This document shows, one piece after another, positions 8,707 to 16,696 of a stretch of 49,649 nt of DNA; within the stretch, counting starts at the first letter, position 1, and each line of letters opens with the position of its first letter. A program made the translations under genes and the position numbers. This DNA comes from UMGS172 sp045578845 (lineage in GTDB: Bacteria; Bacillota; Clostridia; Oscillospirales; Acutalibacteraceae). Where the stretch lies: the NCBI GenBank assembly GCA_045578845.1, contig JAZNLA010000050.1:1-49649 (forward strand). Direction: 5' to 3'. A model generated the notes under the pieces. The model made no database searches. It was not told the origin of the DNA and saw only the letters and a program-made list of their open reading frames with translations.

Positions 8707-9963
8707 TTATCTCACCTGTCCGTTTCCTCTTACGACGTATTTATAACTTGTAAGAGCCTTTAGTCCCATAGGGCCTCTTGCGTGAAGTTTTTGGGTTGAA
8801 ATGCCTATTTCACAACCAAGACCGAACTCACCGCCGTCGGTAAATCTCGTCGAGGCATTTACATACACCGCCGCACTGTCAACATTTACGGTGAAATAAT
8901 CGGCGACAGTACTGTTTTCGGTAACTATAGCCTCACTGTGTCCCGTAGAATGTACTCTAATATGGTCAACCGCCTCATTTACGCCGTCAACCGTCTTGAC
9001 GGCTAAAATGTAATCCAAAAACTCGGTGTCAAAATCATTATCTGAAGCACAAGTACCGTCAATGATTTTCTGCGACTCATTATCAAGCCTCAGTTCAACG
9101 GGTTGTTTACCCTCTTCTATTCTTTTATCTACCAAGCAAGCTTTAAGCAATGGTAAAAATTCTTTGGCAATTTTTTTATCAACCAAGCAGACCTCAGCGG
9201 CATTGCAAACCGACGGACGGCTTGTTTTGGCATTTTCGACTATTTTAAGTGCTTTTTTTATATCGGCACTGCCGTCAACATAAATGTGGCAAATGCCCGT
9301 ACCCGTTTCAATGCACGGCACCTTGGCGTTTTGAACGCACGCCTTAATAAGACCTGCTCCGCCGCGGGGTATCAACATATCGACCTTGCCTATCGCCGTC
9401 ATAAGTTCGGTGGCACTGTCGCGACTTGTGTCGGTTACAAGCGAAACCGCATCTGCAGGTACACCCGCATTTTCCAAGCCTGTTTTAAGTGCATTTACTA
9501 TGGCAATATTAGAGTTTATCGCCTCTTTGCCGCCTCTTAGCACCGCAACGTTACCGCTTTTTATTGATAAAGCCGCAGTGTCCGAAGTGACATTCGGGCG
9601 GCTTTCAAAAATCATAGCAAGCACGCCTACAGGCACCGCAATTTTGGCTATATTAAGTCCGCTGTCAGTCTTGTAAGAGTCCAAAGTTTCACCTACGGGG
9701 TCGGGCAGATTTACAACATCTAAAATCGCATCTGCCATGGCGAAAATTCTGGGTTTAGTCAGTGTCAATCGGTCAATCATGACCTCGGAAATGTGCAATT
9801 TTGCCGCATTTATATCTTTTTCGTTTTCTATAAGAATTTCGTCGGCATTTTGCTTTAAACTTTTCGCCATTTCTGTGAGTGCCGAATTTCTTTTTTCTAT
9901 ATTAAGTGCCGCCACAATGTGTTTTACCGCTACTGCACGGTCTAAAATTTCAGCAGTGTTCAA
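8707..9963 (-). CDS. proA: Gamma-glutamyl phosphate reductase
   Basis: The 418-residue aldehyde-dehydrogenase-fold enzyme reduces gamma-glutamyl phosphate to glutamate semialdehyde, the second step of proline synthesis. The catalytic cysteine is Cys225 in IETGTGICHIYV. The family motif IFESRPNVTSD is at about 118-128 and the C-terminal GPMGLKALTSYKY is typical. One base separates it from the proB stop and none from proC. Confidence 0.97.
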   Translation of the reverse strand: MNTAEILDRAVAVKHIVAALNIEKRNSALTEMAKSLKQNADEILIENEKDINAAKLHISEVMIDRLTLTKPRIFAMADAILDVVNLPDPVGETLDSYKTDSGLNIAKIAVPVGVLAMIFESRPNVTSDTAALSIKSGNVAVLRGGKEAINSNIAIVNALKTGLENAGVPADAVSLVTDTSRDSATELMTAIGKVDMLIPRGGAGLIKACVQNAKVPCIETGTGICHIYVDGSADIKKALKIVENAKTSRPSVCNAAEVCLVDKKIAKEFLPLLKACLVDKRIEEGKQPVELRLDNESQKIIDGTCASDNDFDTEFLDYILAVKTVDGVNEAVDHIRVHSTGHSEAIVTENSTVADYFTVNVDSAAVYVNASTRFTDGGEFGLGCEIGISTQKLHARGPMGLKALTSYKYVVRGNGQVR

Positions 9964-9964
9964 T

Positions 9965-10735
9965 TCAATTCACCTTTTTAAAAAACTTTGTGCCTACCTT
10001 TTTGCCCTCGGCAATATCGTAAAGCAGGTCGGGGTTTTGTCCCTCGGCAATAACCATATCGGTCCCGTTTTGCATGCAAATTTCAGCGGCATGGATTTTA
10101 GTAAGCATACCGCCTGTACCGAGTTGTGACCCGCTTCCGCCTGCCAACGCCCTTATTTCGTCGGTAAGTTCATAAACTTCGGGGATAAGTTTTGCTGTCA
10201 AGTCTTTATGGGGGTCGGCTGTATAAAGTCCTTTTATATCGGAAAGCAGTATCAAAAGTTCGGCATCGGCACAAGAAGCAACCAAAGCCGCTAACGTATC
10301 GTTATCACCTACCGAAATCTCTTCGGTGGCAACGGTATCATTCTCATTTATTATGGGCAGTGCACCCATTTCAAGCAAACGGTTTATTGTGTTTTTGAAA
10401 TTACGGTTTCGTTCTTCATTTTGCAAATCACTGCCTGTAAGCAGAATTTGACCTATAGTATGTCCGTATTCCGAAAAATATTTATCGTATGTATACATCA
10501 GTTCGCACTGACCTACCGCTGCTGCCGCCTGCTTGGTCGGAATATCCTGCGGGGAATTTCTCAGTGACAGTTTGCCCACACCCATGCCGATAGCACCTGA
10601 CGATACCAAAATAATCTCATGTCCTGAATTTTTGAGGTCACTCATAACCTTACAAAGATTTTCAAAGTGGCGGATATTTATATTACCCGTAGCATGTGTC
10701 AAGGTTGATGTGCCTATTTTAATAACAATTCTCAT
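9965..10735 (-). CDS. proB: Glutamate 5-kinase without PUA domain
   Basis: The 256-residue amino-acid kinase phosphorylates glutamate, the committed step of proline synthesis. The start at the ATG of 10735 is chosen because AAGGTG lies six bases upstream; the GTG at 10744 overlaps that site. The kinase motifs KIGTSTL, LVSSGAIGMG and INENDTVA...VGDNDTLAA are present, and the protein ends right after the kinase fold (...VGTKFFKK). The C-terminal PUA domain of longer ProB proteins is absent. The single-domain form is known in other bacteria, so this is a natural variant. First gene of the operon. Confidence 0.95.
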   Translation of the reverse strand: MRIVIKIGTSTLTHATGNINIRHFENLCKVMSDLKNSGHEIILVSSGAIGMGVGKLSLRNSPQDIPTKQAAAAVGQCELMYTYDKYFSEYGHTIGQILLTGSDLQNEERNRNFKNTINRLLEMGALPIINENDTVATEEISVGDNDTLAALVASCADAELLILLSDIKGLYTADPHKDLTAKLIPEVYELTDEIRALAGGSGSQLGTGGMLTKIHAAEICMQNGTDMVIAEGQNPDLLYDIAEGKKVGTKFFKKVN

Positions 10736-10767
10736 AAACTTCACCTTATGATTAGTATATTTAAAAA

Positions 10768-10796
10768 ATTATACCATAATTTTTCACAACTTACAA
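10768..10796 (-). promoter_or_regulatory. Sigma-A promoter of the proBAC-citrate synthase operon
   Basis: On the - strand TTGTAA (10791-10796), a 17-base spacer and a perfect TATAAT (10768-10773). It lies about 33 bases before the proB start codon, and no other promoter is obvious inside the operon. Confidence 0.75.
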
Positions 10797-10825
10797 TATT
10801 TAGCCTAAAAATTTTACAAATTTAT

Positions 10826-10871
10826 AAATATAAAAAGCACCGCCCGAAAAGATAATCTTTCGGGTGGTGCT
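10826..10871 (-). terminator. Rho-independent terminator
   Basis: On the - strand a long stem (10855-10871 with 10836-10853, one mismatch and one bulged base) is followed by TTTTTATATTT. It ends the transcript of the two small genes at 10889-11608. Confidence 0.9.
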
Positions 10872-10888
10872 CTGTTTTAAACTAACTA

Positions 10889-11119
10889 TTAGTGTTCGGC
10901 AATCCAAAGGTCTGCTTTTTCTTTGGAAACGCTTTTTATATTTTCTTTACTGTAAATCGACTCTTCGCCGCCATTAAAGTAAAGGAAATACTTGCCATCG
11001 GGAGTTACATAAAGTGTTTCTTCATAACCTGTAGGGTCACCAAACTCACCGACAACGTGCTTTTTAACAAGCACTGCGGTATCGGTATCGTACTCGCGTT
11101 TGCAAATAATCTTTTTCAT
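10889..11119 (-). CDS. Small conserved hypothetical protein (76 aa)
   Basis: A 76-residue soluble protein with no signal peptide or membrane segment. It has an acidic composition and the pattern YDTDTAVLVKK...FGDPTGYEETLYVTPDGKYFLYFNGGEESIYS, which I recognise as a recurring small-protein type in Clostridia, but its function is unknown to me. The aromatic, Gly-rich middle suggests a small beta-rich fold. A ribosome site (AAGGAG) precedes the start, and a strong terminator follows. It probably shares a transcript with the gene at 11165. Confidence 0.75.
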   Translation of the reverse strand: MKKIICKREYDTDTAVLVKKHVVGEFGDPTGYEETLYVTPDGKYFLYFNGGEESIYSKENIKSVSKEKADLWIAEH

Positions 11120-11164
11120 TTTCTTTTCTCCTTTTTAATGTAATTATTGACATAAATATTGCTT

Positions 11165-11608
11165 TTAATCTAAAGAAATACCCGAAGGGCCGCCGTTTTG
11201 CCCACCCAAATTTTGTCCTTTAAAATCACGGCAATCGTAAGTTTCTTTAGAAAAATCAATATATATCCCGTTTATGGTAACAGCGGTACAGTTAGACTCA
11301 CCAACCCAACTGATCATGGAGCCTGTTGTTCCCGTCTGCCAATAAATTGTTTTATTTTCATTTTTTATATCGTTACAAACTTCTACCCTTATTCCGCCTT
11401 CAAAGTGTTTGTTTTTCGGCACCTCGTAAACCATAAGTCTGTATCCGCTATTAAAAAACACCGCTTGGTCTTTATCCTCTCGGACAAAATTACCGGTAGG
11501 CAGATTATCAAGACTATAAAAGAAAGAGTCTTTAATGACAAAAACTATATTACAGATTATTGTAACGGTTGCAAGCAACCATACAATTATACAAATTTTT
11601 TGTTTCAA
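11165..11608 (-). CDS. DUF5412-like membrane-anchored protein
   Basis: The 147-residue protein starts at a TTG with GGAAG upstream. One N-terminal hydrophobic segment (about residues 5-25) is followed by an extracytoplasmic beta-rich domain: LPTGNFVRE, GGIRVEV, KTIYWQTG, WVGESNCTAVTINGIYIDF. The order of these elements resembles DUF5412 proteins, which have no known function. The C-terminus (GQNLGGQNGGPSG) is Gly-rich and disordered. It is divergent from the 56-residue gene at 11679 and is followed by the 76-residue gene. Confidence 0.65.
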   Translation of the reverse strand: MKQKICIIVWLLATVTIICNIVFVIKDSFFYSLDNLPTGNFVREDKDQAVFFNSGYRLMVYEVPKNKHFEGGIRVEVCNDIKNENKTIYWQTGTTGSMISWVGESNCTAVTINGIYIDFSKETYDCRDFKGQNLGGQNGGPSGISLD

Positions 11609-11678
11609 TCAAGATTACTTCCTTTCCAGAGGGTTTATTTTCGGTATCTTTGTAAATAATACAACATGAGGTGATAAA

Positions 11679-11849
11679 ATGCAAGGGATACCGTTTTTAT
11701 TTGCTGAAAAAATTACTCGCGACCCCGAAATTATGAATATATTTGCCGCACTGCCTCTTGACCGTCAAAAGGCAATTATAGAAAAAGCAAGAGGTACAAC
11801 CGACAGTTTTGAAATGGGTCGTATAATAAACGAAATCAAACAATTTTAA
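11679..11849 (+). CDS. Small conserved protein (56 aa), unknown function
   Basis: A short ORF with a strong GAGGTGATAAA ribosome site directly before the ATG. The product begins MQGIPFLFAEKITRDPEIMN and continues with FAALPLDRQKAIIEKA, a helical pattern similar to small Clostridia proteins of the form 'GFxxALxxNPEAMxxFxxLSxxEKxxIIExA'. The reading frame ends inside the nadC 3' end, so the two convergent genes overlap by 14 bases. It carries no signal or metal motif. Supported by the ribosome site, clean codon use and the family-like pattern. Confidence 0.75.
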   Translation: MQGIPFLFAEKITRDPEIMNIFAALPLDRQKAIIEKARGTTDSFEMGRIINEIKQF

Positions 11850-12663
11850 GCGAAATATCGAATGCTTTTACCGAATGGGTCAGAGCCCCTATTGAAATGA
11901 TATCCACCCCTGTTTCGGCTACAGGTCTAATGGTTTCGGCAGTGATATTGCCCGACGCTTCAAGCAAAGCATTGCCGCTTACCATTTTAACCGCTTCTCT
12001 CATGGTGTCGCACGACATATTATCAAGCATGATGATTTCACAGCCTGTGCTAAGTGCCTCGGCAACCTCATCTAAAGTGCGGGTTTCAACCTCTATTTTA
12101 ACAGTATGTCCTATTTTTTCGCGAAGTTTTTTTACTGCCTCGGTTATACTGCCGCAAGCATCAATATGATTATCTTTAAGCATTGCCGCATCACTCAGAT
12201 TAAAACGGTGGTTTTTACCTCCGCCGCAGGTCACTGCATACTTTTGCAAGGCTCTAAGTCCCGGCAAGGTTTTTCTTGTATCAGTAACCGTAGCATTAGT
12301 GCCTTCAACCAAAGATACTGCTTCCGCCGTCATGGTGGCAATGCCCGACATATGCTGAATAAGATTAAGCGAGGTCCTTTCACCCTTTAAAAGCAGTGCG
12401 GTAGGACCGCAGATTTCGGCAATTATATCACCTTTTTTTACATTTTGTCCGTCATTTATGTGCTTTTTAATTTCAAAATCACCCAAGAGTTCAAAAACAC
12501 GAAGTGCAACATCAATACCGCAAAGCACACCGCTTGCCTTGGCAATAAACTGTGCTTTACTGCGTTTATTTTGGAACGGCAGATTATCCGCTGCCGCGTC
12601 AATATAATTTATATCCTCTAAAAGGGCAGTTTTGATAATATCATCTACATAAAACTGTATCAT
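11836..12663 (-). CDS. nadC: Nicotinate-nucleotide pyrophosphorylase (carboxylating)
   Basis: The 275-residue quinolinate phosphoribosyltransferase makes nicotinate mononucleotide from quinolinate and PRPP. Key motifs are TRKTLPGLRALQKYAV, GGGKNHRFNLSDAAMLKDNH, and the PRPP-site ends EVETRTLDE and SIGALTHSV. The ATG overlaps the nadB stop by four bases (ATGA), so the pair is coupled. The 3' end overlaps the convergent 56-residue gene. Confidence 0.97.
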   Translation of the reverse strand: MIQFYVDDIIKTALLEDINYIDAAADNLPFQNKRSKAQFIAKASGVLCGIDVALRVFELLGDFEIKKHINDGQNVKKGDIIAEICGPTALLLKGERTSLNLIQHMSGIATMTAEAVSLVEGTNATVTDTRKTLPGLRALQKYAVTCGGGKNHRFNLSDAAMLKDNHIDACGSITEAVKKLREKIGHTVKIEVETRTLDEVAEALSTGCEIIMLDNMSCDTMREAVKMVSGNALLEASGNITAETIRPVAETGVDIISIGALTHSVKAFDISLKIV

Positions 12664-14108
12664 TTCAAGGAAACCTCCTTTAGTACTATCGAGGCAACCG
12701 TTGCAAGACTTCTTGCCTCTAAATAATCGGTGGTGATTTCAAATTTATTGTTATTAAGCCTTGCTACTATGTTTTCAACCTCAGGTCGGTATTTTCTCGC
12801 CGCATCGGGGTTGGGCAAAACAAAGTGGCATTTTTGCATAATCTTGCGGACAGCAGTTCTCATGCCTGTAGGCATTGGTGCACCGCTTATCTCATATTTC
12901 GGCGGTTTACCGCTTACTGTTGACACTGCAAAATGGTTGTTTATATCCTCTGCCGCACGCCGGCCGAAAACAAGTGCCTCTAAAAGTGAGTTAGACGCCA
13001 AACGGTTTTTACCGTGAACACCTGTATGCGAACATTCACCTACCGCGTAAAGTCTATTTAACCTTGTTTTACTGTTTAAATCAACATCTATACCGCCCAT
13101 AAGGTAGTGGTGGGTAGGGAAAACGGGTATCGGCTCGCTTGTCATATCGACACCCTCGGACAAACAACGCTTATAAATCATGGGGAAACGGTCAGTTATA
13201 AACTCTTTATCCCTATGCGTTATATCTAAGAAAAACTTATCGCTGCCGGTTCTTCTCGACTCTAAAATAATTGACCTTGACACTACATCGCGTGGTGCTA
13301 ATTCAAGCCGCTCATCATAACGGTGCATAAATCGGTCACCGTGGCAGTTTACAAGATACGCACCCTCGCCGCGGACAGCCTCACTGATTAAAAAACGCTC
13401 GCGGCAACTGTCCCCCGCAAAGCCTGTCGGGTGAAACTGAATATAATGTAAATTTTCTATCTTCGCACCGAGCGAATGAGCCATTGCAATACCATCACCC
13501 GTAGCCGTAGATGAATTGGTGGTATATTTATAAACACGGCCGAGTCCGCCGGTGGCAAGTATAACGTTTGAAGCGGCTACAATTTTAAGACCGCCGTTAT
13601 TTAAAAGCGTGGCAAAATATCCGCCGTTAGCCTCGTCTAAAAAAGCCAGAGAAGTATCTTCCGCAATATCGACATTAGGCAAATTATTAGTAGCGGCAAT
13701 TATTGTCCGCATAAGTTCTTCACCCGTAGTATCGCGGTGATGAACAATACGGCGGCGGCAATGACCGCCCTCTAAAGTTTTGTGAATTTCGTTACCATGC
13801 ATATCAAATACGGCACCAAGTTCAATCATTTTCCGAACATCTTTCGGACCTTCTTTTACAAGAACTTCAACCGAGTCAAGACGGTTTTCCCTGCCGCCTG
13901 CAATTAGTGTGTCCTCAATATGCAAATCAAAACTGTCGTCCTCTAAATCAAGCACTGCGGCAACACCGCCTTGAGCAAGGTTACTGTTACAAAGCCGTAA
14001 ATCCCTTTTGCAAACGACCAAGGCATTTATTCTGCTGTCGAGATTGTAGGCGGCATAAAGTCCCGAAAGACCGGCACCGACAATCAAAACGTCATATTTA
14101 TCACGCAT
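12660..14108 (-). CDS. nadB: L-aspartate oxidase
   Basis: The 482-residue FAD enzyme oxidises aspartate to iminoaspartate, the first step of de novo NAD synthesis. The N-terminal FAD motif is DVLIVGAGLSGLYAA. NLAQGGVAAV, HHRDTTGEELM, RDVVSRSI and GECSHTGVHGKNRLASNSLLE are all family signatures. Its partner quinolinate synthase (nadA), commonly adjacent, is not in this window. The length is in the range of the shorter bacterial NadB proteins. Confidence 0.96.
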   Translation of the reverse strand: MRDKYDVLIVGAGLSGLYAAYNLDSRINALVVCKRDLRLCNSNLAQGGVAAVLDLEDDSFDLHIEDTLIAGGRENRLDSVEVLVKEGPKDVRKMIELGAVFDMHGNEIHKTLEGGHCRRRIVHHRDTTGEELMRTIIAATNNLPNVDIAEDTSLAFLDEANGGYFATLLNNGGLKIVAASNVILATGGLGRVYKYTTNSSTATGDGIAMAHSLGAKIENLHYIQFHPTGFAGDSCRERFLISEAVRGEGAYLVNCHGDRFMHRYDERLELAPRDVVSRSIILESRRTGSDKFFLDITHRDKEFITDRFPMIYKRCLSEGVDMTSEPIPVFPTHHYLMGGIDVDLNSKTRLNRLYAVGECSHTGVHGKNRLASNSLLEALVFGRRAAEDINNHFAVSTVSGKPPKYEISGAPMPTGMRTAVRKIMQKCHFVLPNPDAARKYRPEVENIVARLNNNKFEITTDYLEARSLATVASIVLKEVSLK

Positions 14109-14177
14109 AATCTACGCCTCTTAGCAAAATTTAGTGGTTTAAAAGCCTATACTACCCCAAATTTTAGTATTTGCTCA

Positions 14178-14206
14178 ATTATATCACACTTTTTAAAAAA
14201 ATTAAA
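14178..14206 (-). promoter_or_regulatory. Probable promoter of nadB-nadC
   Basis: On the - strand a perfect TATAAT (14178-14183) is preceded by TGA, giving an extended -10. A weak TTTAAT (14201-14206) sits at 17 bases. The leader to nadB is about 65 bases and holds an imperfect AT-rich inverted repeat, but no regulator box could be identified. Confidence 0.45.
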
Positions 14207-14280
14207 GAGCATATTTAAATTTTCCCTTTTTTACACAAAAATGTCCTTTGATTTACAATCCCGTTACACCTTTAATACTA

Positions 14281-14321
14281 AATAAAAGCACTCTGTCCCC
14301 AAAATCTTGGAAACAGAGTGC
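14281..14321 (-). terminator. Terminator of fba
   Basis: On the - strand a nine-base GC-containing stem (14313-14321 with 14288-14296) is followed by TTTTATT. It lies 15 bases after the fba stop codon. Confidence 0.88.
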
Positions 14322-14335
14322 CGTTAAAATCTAAA

Positions 14336-15199
14336 TTAAGCCTTGCCGACCGAACCAAAGAGTTCCATTTTCTCTTTAACAGTAGCCTTAATAGCCTCAA
14401 CTCCGGGGGCTAAAAGTTTTCTCGGGTCAAAGCCTTTGCCCTGCAGGTCTTTACCTGCCTCAACATACTCGCGTGTAGCGGCGGCAAATGCCAACTGACA
14501 CTCGGTATTAACATTGATTTTGGAAACGCCCAAAGAGATTGCCTTTTTAATCATATCGGCAGGGATACCTGTACCGCCGTGGAGAACCAACGGCATGGTG
14601 CCTGTAAGTTTTTGGATTTCGTCAAGGGTATCAAAACTTAAGCCTGCCCAATTTTCGGGGTATTTGCCGTGAATATTACCGATACCTGCGGCAAGCATTG
14701 TTACGCCGAGGTCGGCAATCATTTTACATTCATTGGGGTCGGCAACCTCGCCGTTTCCGATAACGCCGTCTTCTTCACCGCCGATAGCACCGACTTCGGC
14801 CTCTATTGACATACCTTTTTCTTCGCAAATTGCAACGAGTTCTTTGGTTTTTGCGATATTTTCCTCAATAGGATAGTGTGAGCCGTCAAACATAATGCTT
14901 GAGAAACCTGCCTCAATGCATTTTTTTGCACCTTCATAACTTCCGTGGTCAAGGTGAAGTGCTACGGGAACGGTAATGCCGAGTTCGTTAATCATACCGT
15001 TTACCATGCCTACAATGGTGGTATAACCGCACATATATTTGCCTGCACCTTCGGAAACACCGAGAATAACGGGTGACTTCAATTCTTCTGCAGTAAGAAG
15101 AATTGCCTTGGTCCACTCAAGGTTATTGATATTGAATTGACCGACAGCGTATTTACCTGCCTTTGCTTTATTAAGCATTTCTTTTGCTGAAACTAACAT
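14336..15199 (-). CDS. fba: Class II fructose-1,6-bisphosphate aldolase
   Basis: The 287-residue zinc enzyme cleaves fructose-1,6-bisphosphate in glycolysis and makes it in gluconeogenesis. HLDHGS at residues 82-87 holds the catalytic Asp and a zinc His. IMFDGSHYP, EVGAIGGEED, VLHGGTGIP and KINVNTECQ are standard motifs. The ATG has a clean GGAGG site. It has its own promoter and terminator, so it is largely monocistronic even though it follows glyA on the same strand. Confidence 0.97.
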   Translation of the reverse strand: MLVSAKEMLNKAKAGKYAVGQFNINNLEWTKAILLTAEELKSPVILGVSEGAGKYMCGYTTIVGMVNGMINELGITVPVALHLDHGSYEGAKKCIEAGFSSIMFDGSHYPIEENIAKTKELVAICEEKGMSIEAEVGAIGGEEDGVIGNGEVADPNECKMIADLGVTMLAAGIGNIHGKYPENWAGLSFDTLDEIQKLTGTMPLVLHGGTGIPADMIKKAISLGVSKINVNTECQLAFAAATREYVEAGKDLQGKGFDPRKLLAPGVEAIKATVKEKMELFGSVGKA

Positions 15200-15225
15200 T
15201 TATAATTCCTCCAAAGTTTTTTAAT

Positions 15226-15254
15226 ATTTTAACCTAAAGCACATTATAAATCAA
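15226..15254 (-). promoter_or_regulatory. Probable sigma-A promoter of fba
   Basis: On the - strand TTGATT (15249-15254), a 17-base spacer and TAAAAT (15226-15231), about 27 bases before the fba start codon. No terminator was seen between glyA and fba, so some read-through is also likely. Confidence 0.6.
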
Positions 15255-15264
15255 GTGCCGAATT

Positions 15265-16518
15265 TTATTTATAGAGCGGATGCTTTTCACAAATAGCCTT
15301 TACAGAAGCCTTGATGTTATCCTTTTCTTTTTCAAAATCGGTAACGCAAAGAGCAATCAATCTGCCGACCTCTGCAAAATCGGTTTCGTCAAGACCGCGT
15401 GTGGTTGCGGCGGGAGTGCCAAGACGCACACCGCTTGTGACAAATGGTTTTTCGGGGTCAAACGGAATAGCATTTTTATTTGCGGTAATACCGACCTCGT
15501 CAAGACGGTGTTCCAACTCTTTGCCCGTAACACCTGTGCCGCGAAGGTCCAAAAGCATAAGGTGGTTATCGGTACCTCCCGAAACAAGTTTAAGCCCTGC
15601 ACCTACAAGTGCCGAAGCCATTGACGCAGCGTTTCTTATAACCTTTTCCTGATACTCTTTAAATTCGGGTTTTAATGCCTCACCGAAACAAACTGCCTTA
15701 CCTGCAATAACATGCATTAAAGGACCGCCTTGGTTGCCGGGGAAAACAGCCTTATTTATCGCTTTGAAGATTTCTTCGTCGTTGCAAAGAATCATACCGC
15801 CTCTGGGACCGCGAAGTGTCTTATGGGTGGTAGTGGTTACAACATCGGCATACTTAACGGGGTTTTGGTGAAGTCCTGCGGCTACCAATCCCGCAATATG
15901 AGCCATATCGACCATGAAAAGTGCACCGACTTCATTGGCGATTTTGGCGATTACATCAAACTTAATCTCGCGGGCATAAGCCGAAGCACCTGCGACGATA
16001 AGTTTGGGTTTACATTCGTGAGCAACTTGACTCAATTCGTCATAATCTATAAATCCGTCTTCACTAACACCGTAAGAAACAAAGTTGTAAAGTTTACCCG
16101 AACTGTTTACGGGTGAGCCGTGGGTTAAGTGACCGCCATGGGCAAGATTCATACCCATTATAGTATCCCCCGGATTTACAAGTGCAAAATAGACGGCTTG
16201 GTTTGCCTGAGCACCCGAATGGGGCTGAACATTGGCAAACTTAGCTCCAAACAGTTTGCAGGCACGTTCCCTTGCAATATCCTCAACGATATCGACATAC
16301 TGACATCCACCGTAATAACGCTTGCCGGGATAACCTTCGGCATACTTATTGGTGAGCACCGAGCCCATTGCCGCCATTACTGCGGGAGAAACGAAGTTTT
16401 CGGAAGCAATAAGTTCAATATTATTCTGTTGGCGGTGAAGTTCCAACTCCATTGCATCGCCGACCTCTTTATCAAACTCTTTGACAAAGCCTACCGAATC
16501 TAACATATTTTCGTACAT
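15265..16518 (-). CDS. glyA: Serine hydroxymethyltransferase
   Basis: The 417-residue PLP enzyme interconverts serine and glycine and charges tetrahydrofolate with one-carbon units. The start is placed at the ATG of 16518, which has AAGGAG seven bases upstream; an in-frame extension of 16 codons lacks a ribosome site and is not SHMT-like. The PLP lysine lies in TTTTHKTLRGPRGG. ELIASENFVS, YAEGYPGKRYYGGC and VTSGVRLGTPA are typical. It is divergent from secA. Confidence 0.97.
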   Translation of the reverse strand: MYENMLDSVGFVKEFDKEVGDAMELELHRQQNNIELIASENFVSPAVMAAMGSVLTNKYAEGYPGKRYYGGCQYVDIVEDIARERACKLFGAKFANVQPHSGAQANQAVYFALVNPGDTIMGMNLAHGGHLTHGSPVNSSGKLYNFVSYGVSEDGFIDYDELSQVAHECKPKLIVAGASAYAREIKFDVIAKIANEVGALFMVDMAHIAGLVAAGLHQNPVKYADVVTTTTHKTLRGPRGGMILCNDEEIFKAINKAVFPGNQGGPLMHVIAGKAVCFGEALKPEFKEYQEKVIRNAASMASALVGAGLKLVSGGTDNHLMLLDLRGTGVTGKELEHRLDEVGITANKNAIPFDPEKPFVTSGVRLGTPAATTRGLDETDFAEVGRLIALCVTDFEKEKDNIKASVKAICEKHPLYK

Positions 16519-16632
16519 AATAAACTCCTTAATTTTTACGGAAATTTTTTGATATACTTCTATCAAACTGTATTATATAACAAACTTTCAATTAAATCAA
16601 TCGAAATTTAACCAAAATTTAATAAAAAACAC

Positions 16633-16661
16633 TTTTAATTCAAAACACTTTGTGCTAAAAT
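16633..16661 (+). promoter_or_regulatory. Probable promoter of secA
   Basis: A TAAAAT box (16656-16661) is preceded by TGC, giving an extended -10. A weak TTTTAA (16633-16638) lies 17 bases upstream. It is placed about 35 bases before the secA start. Confidence 0.5.
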
Positions 16662-16696
16662 ATAAGATGTATAGTTACTTTTTTAAGGAGAACACC

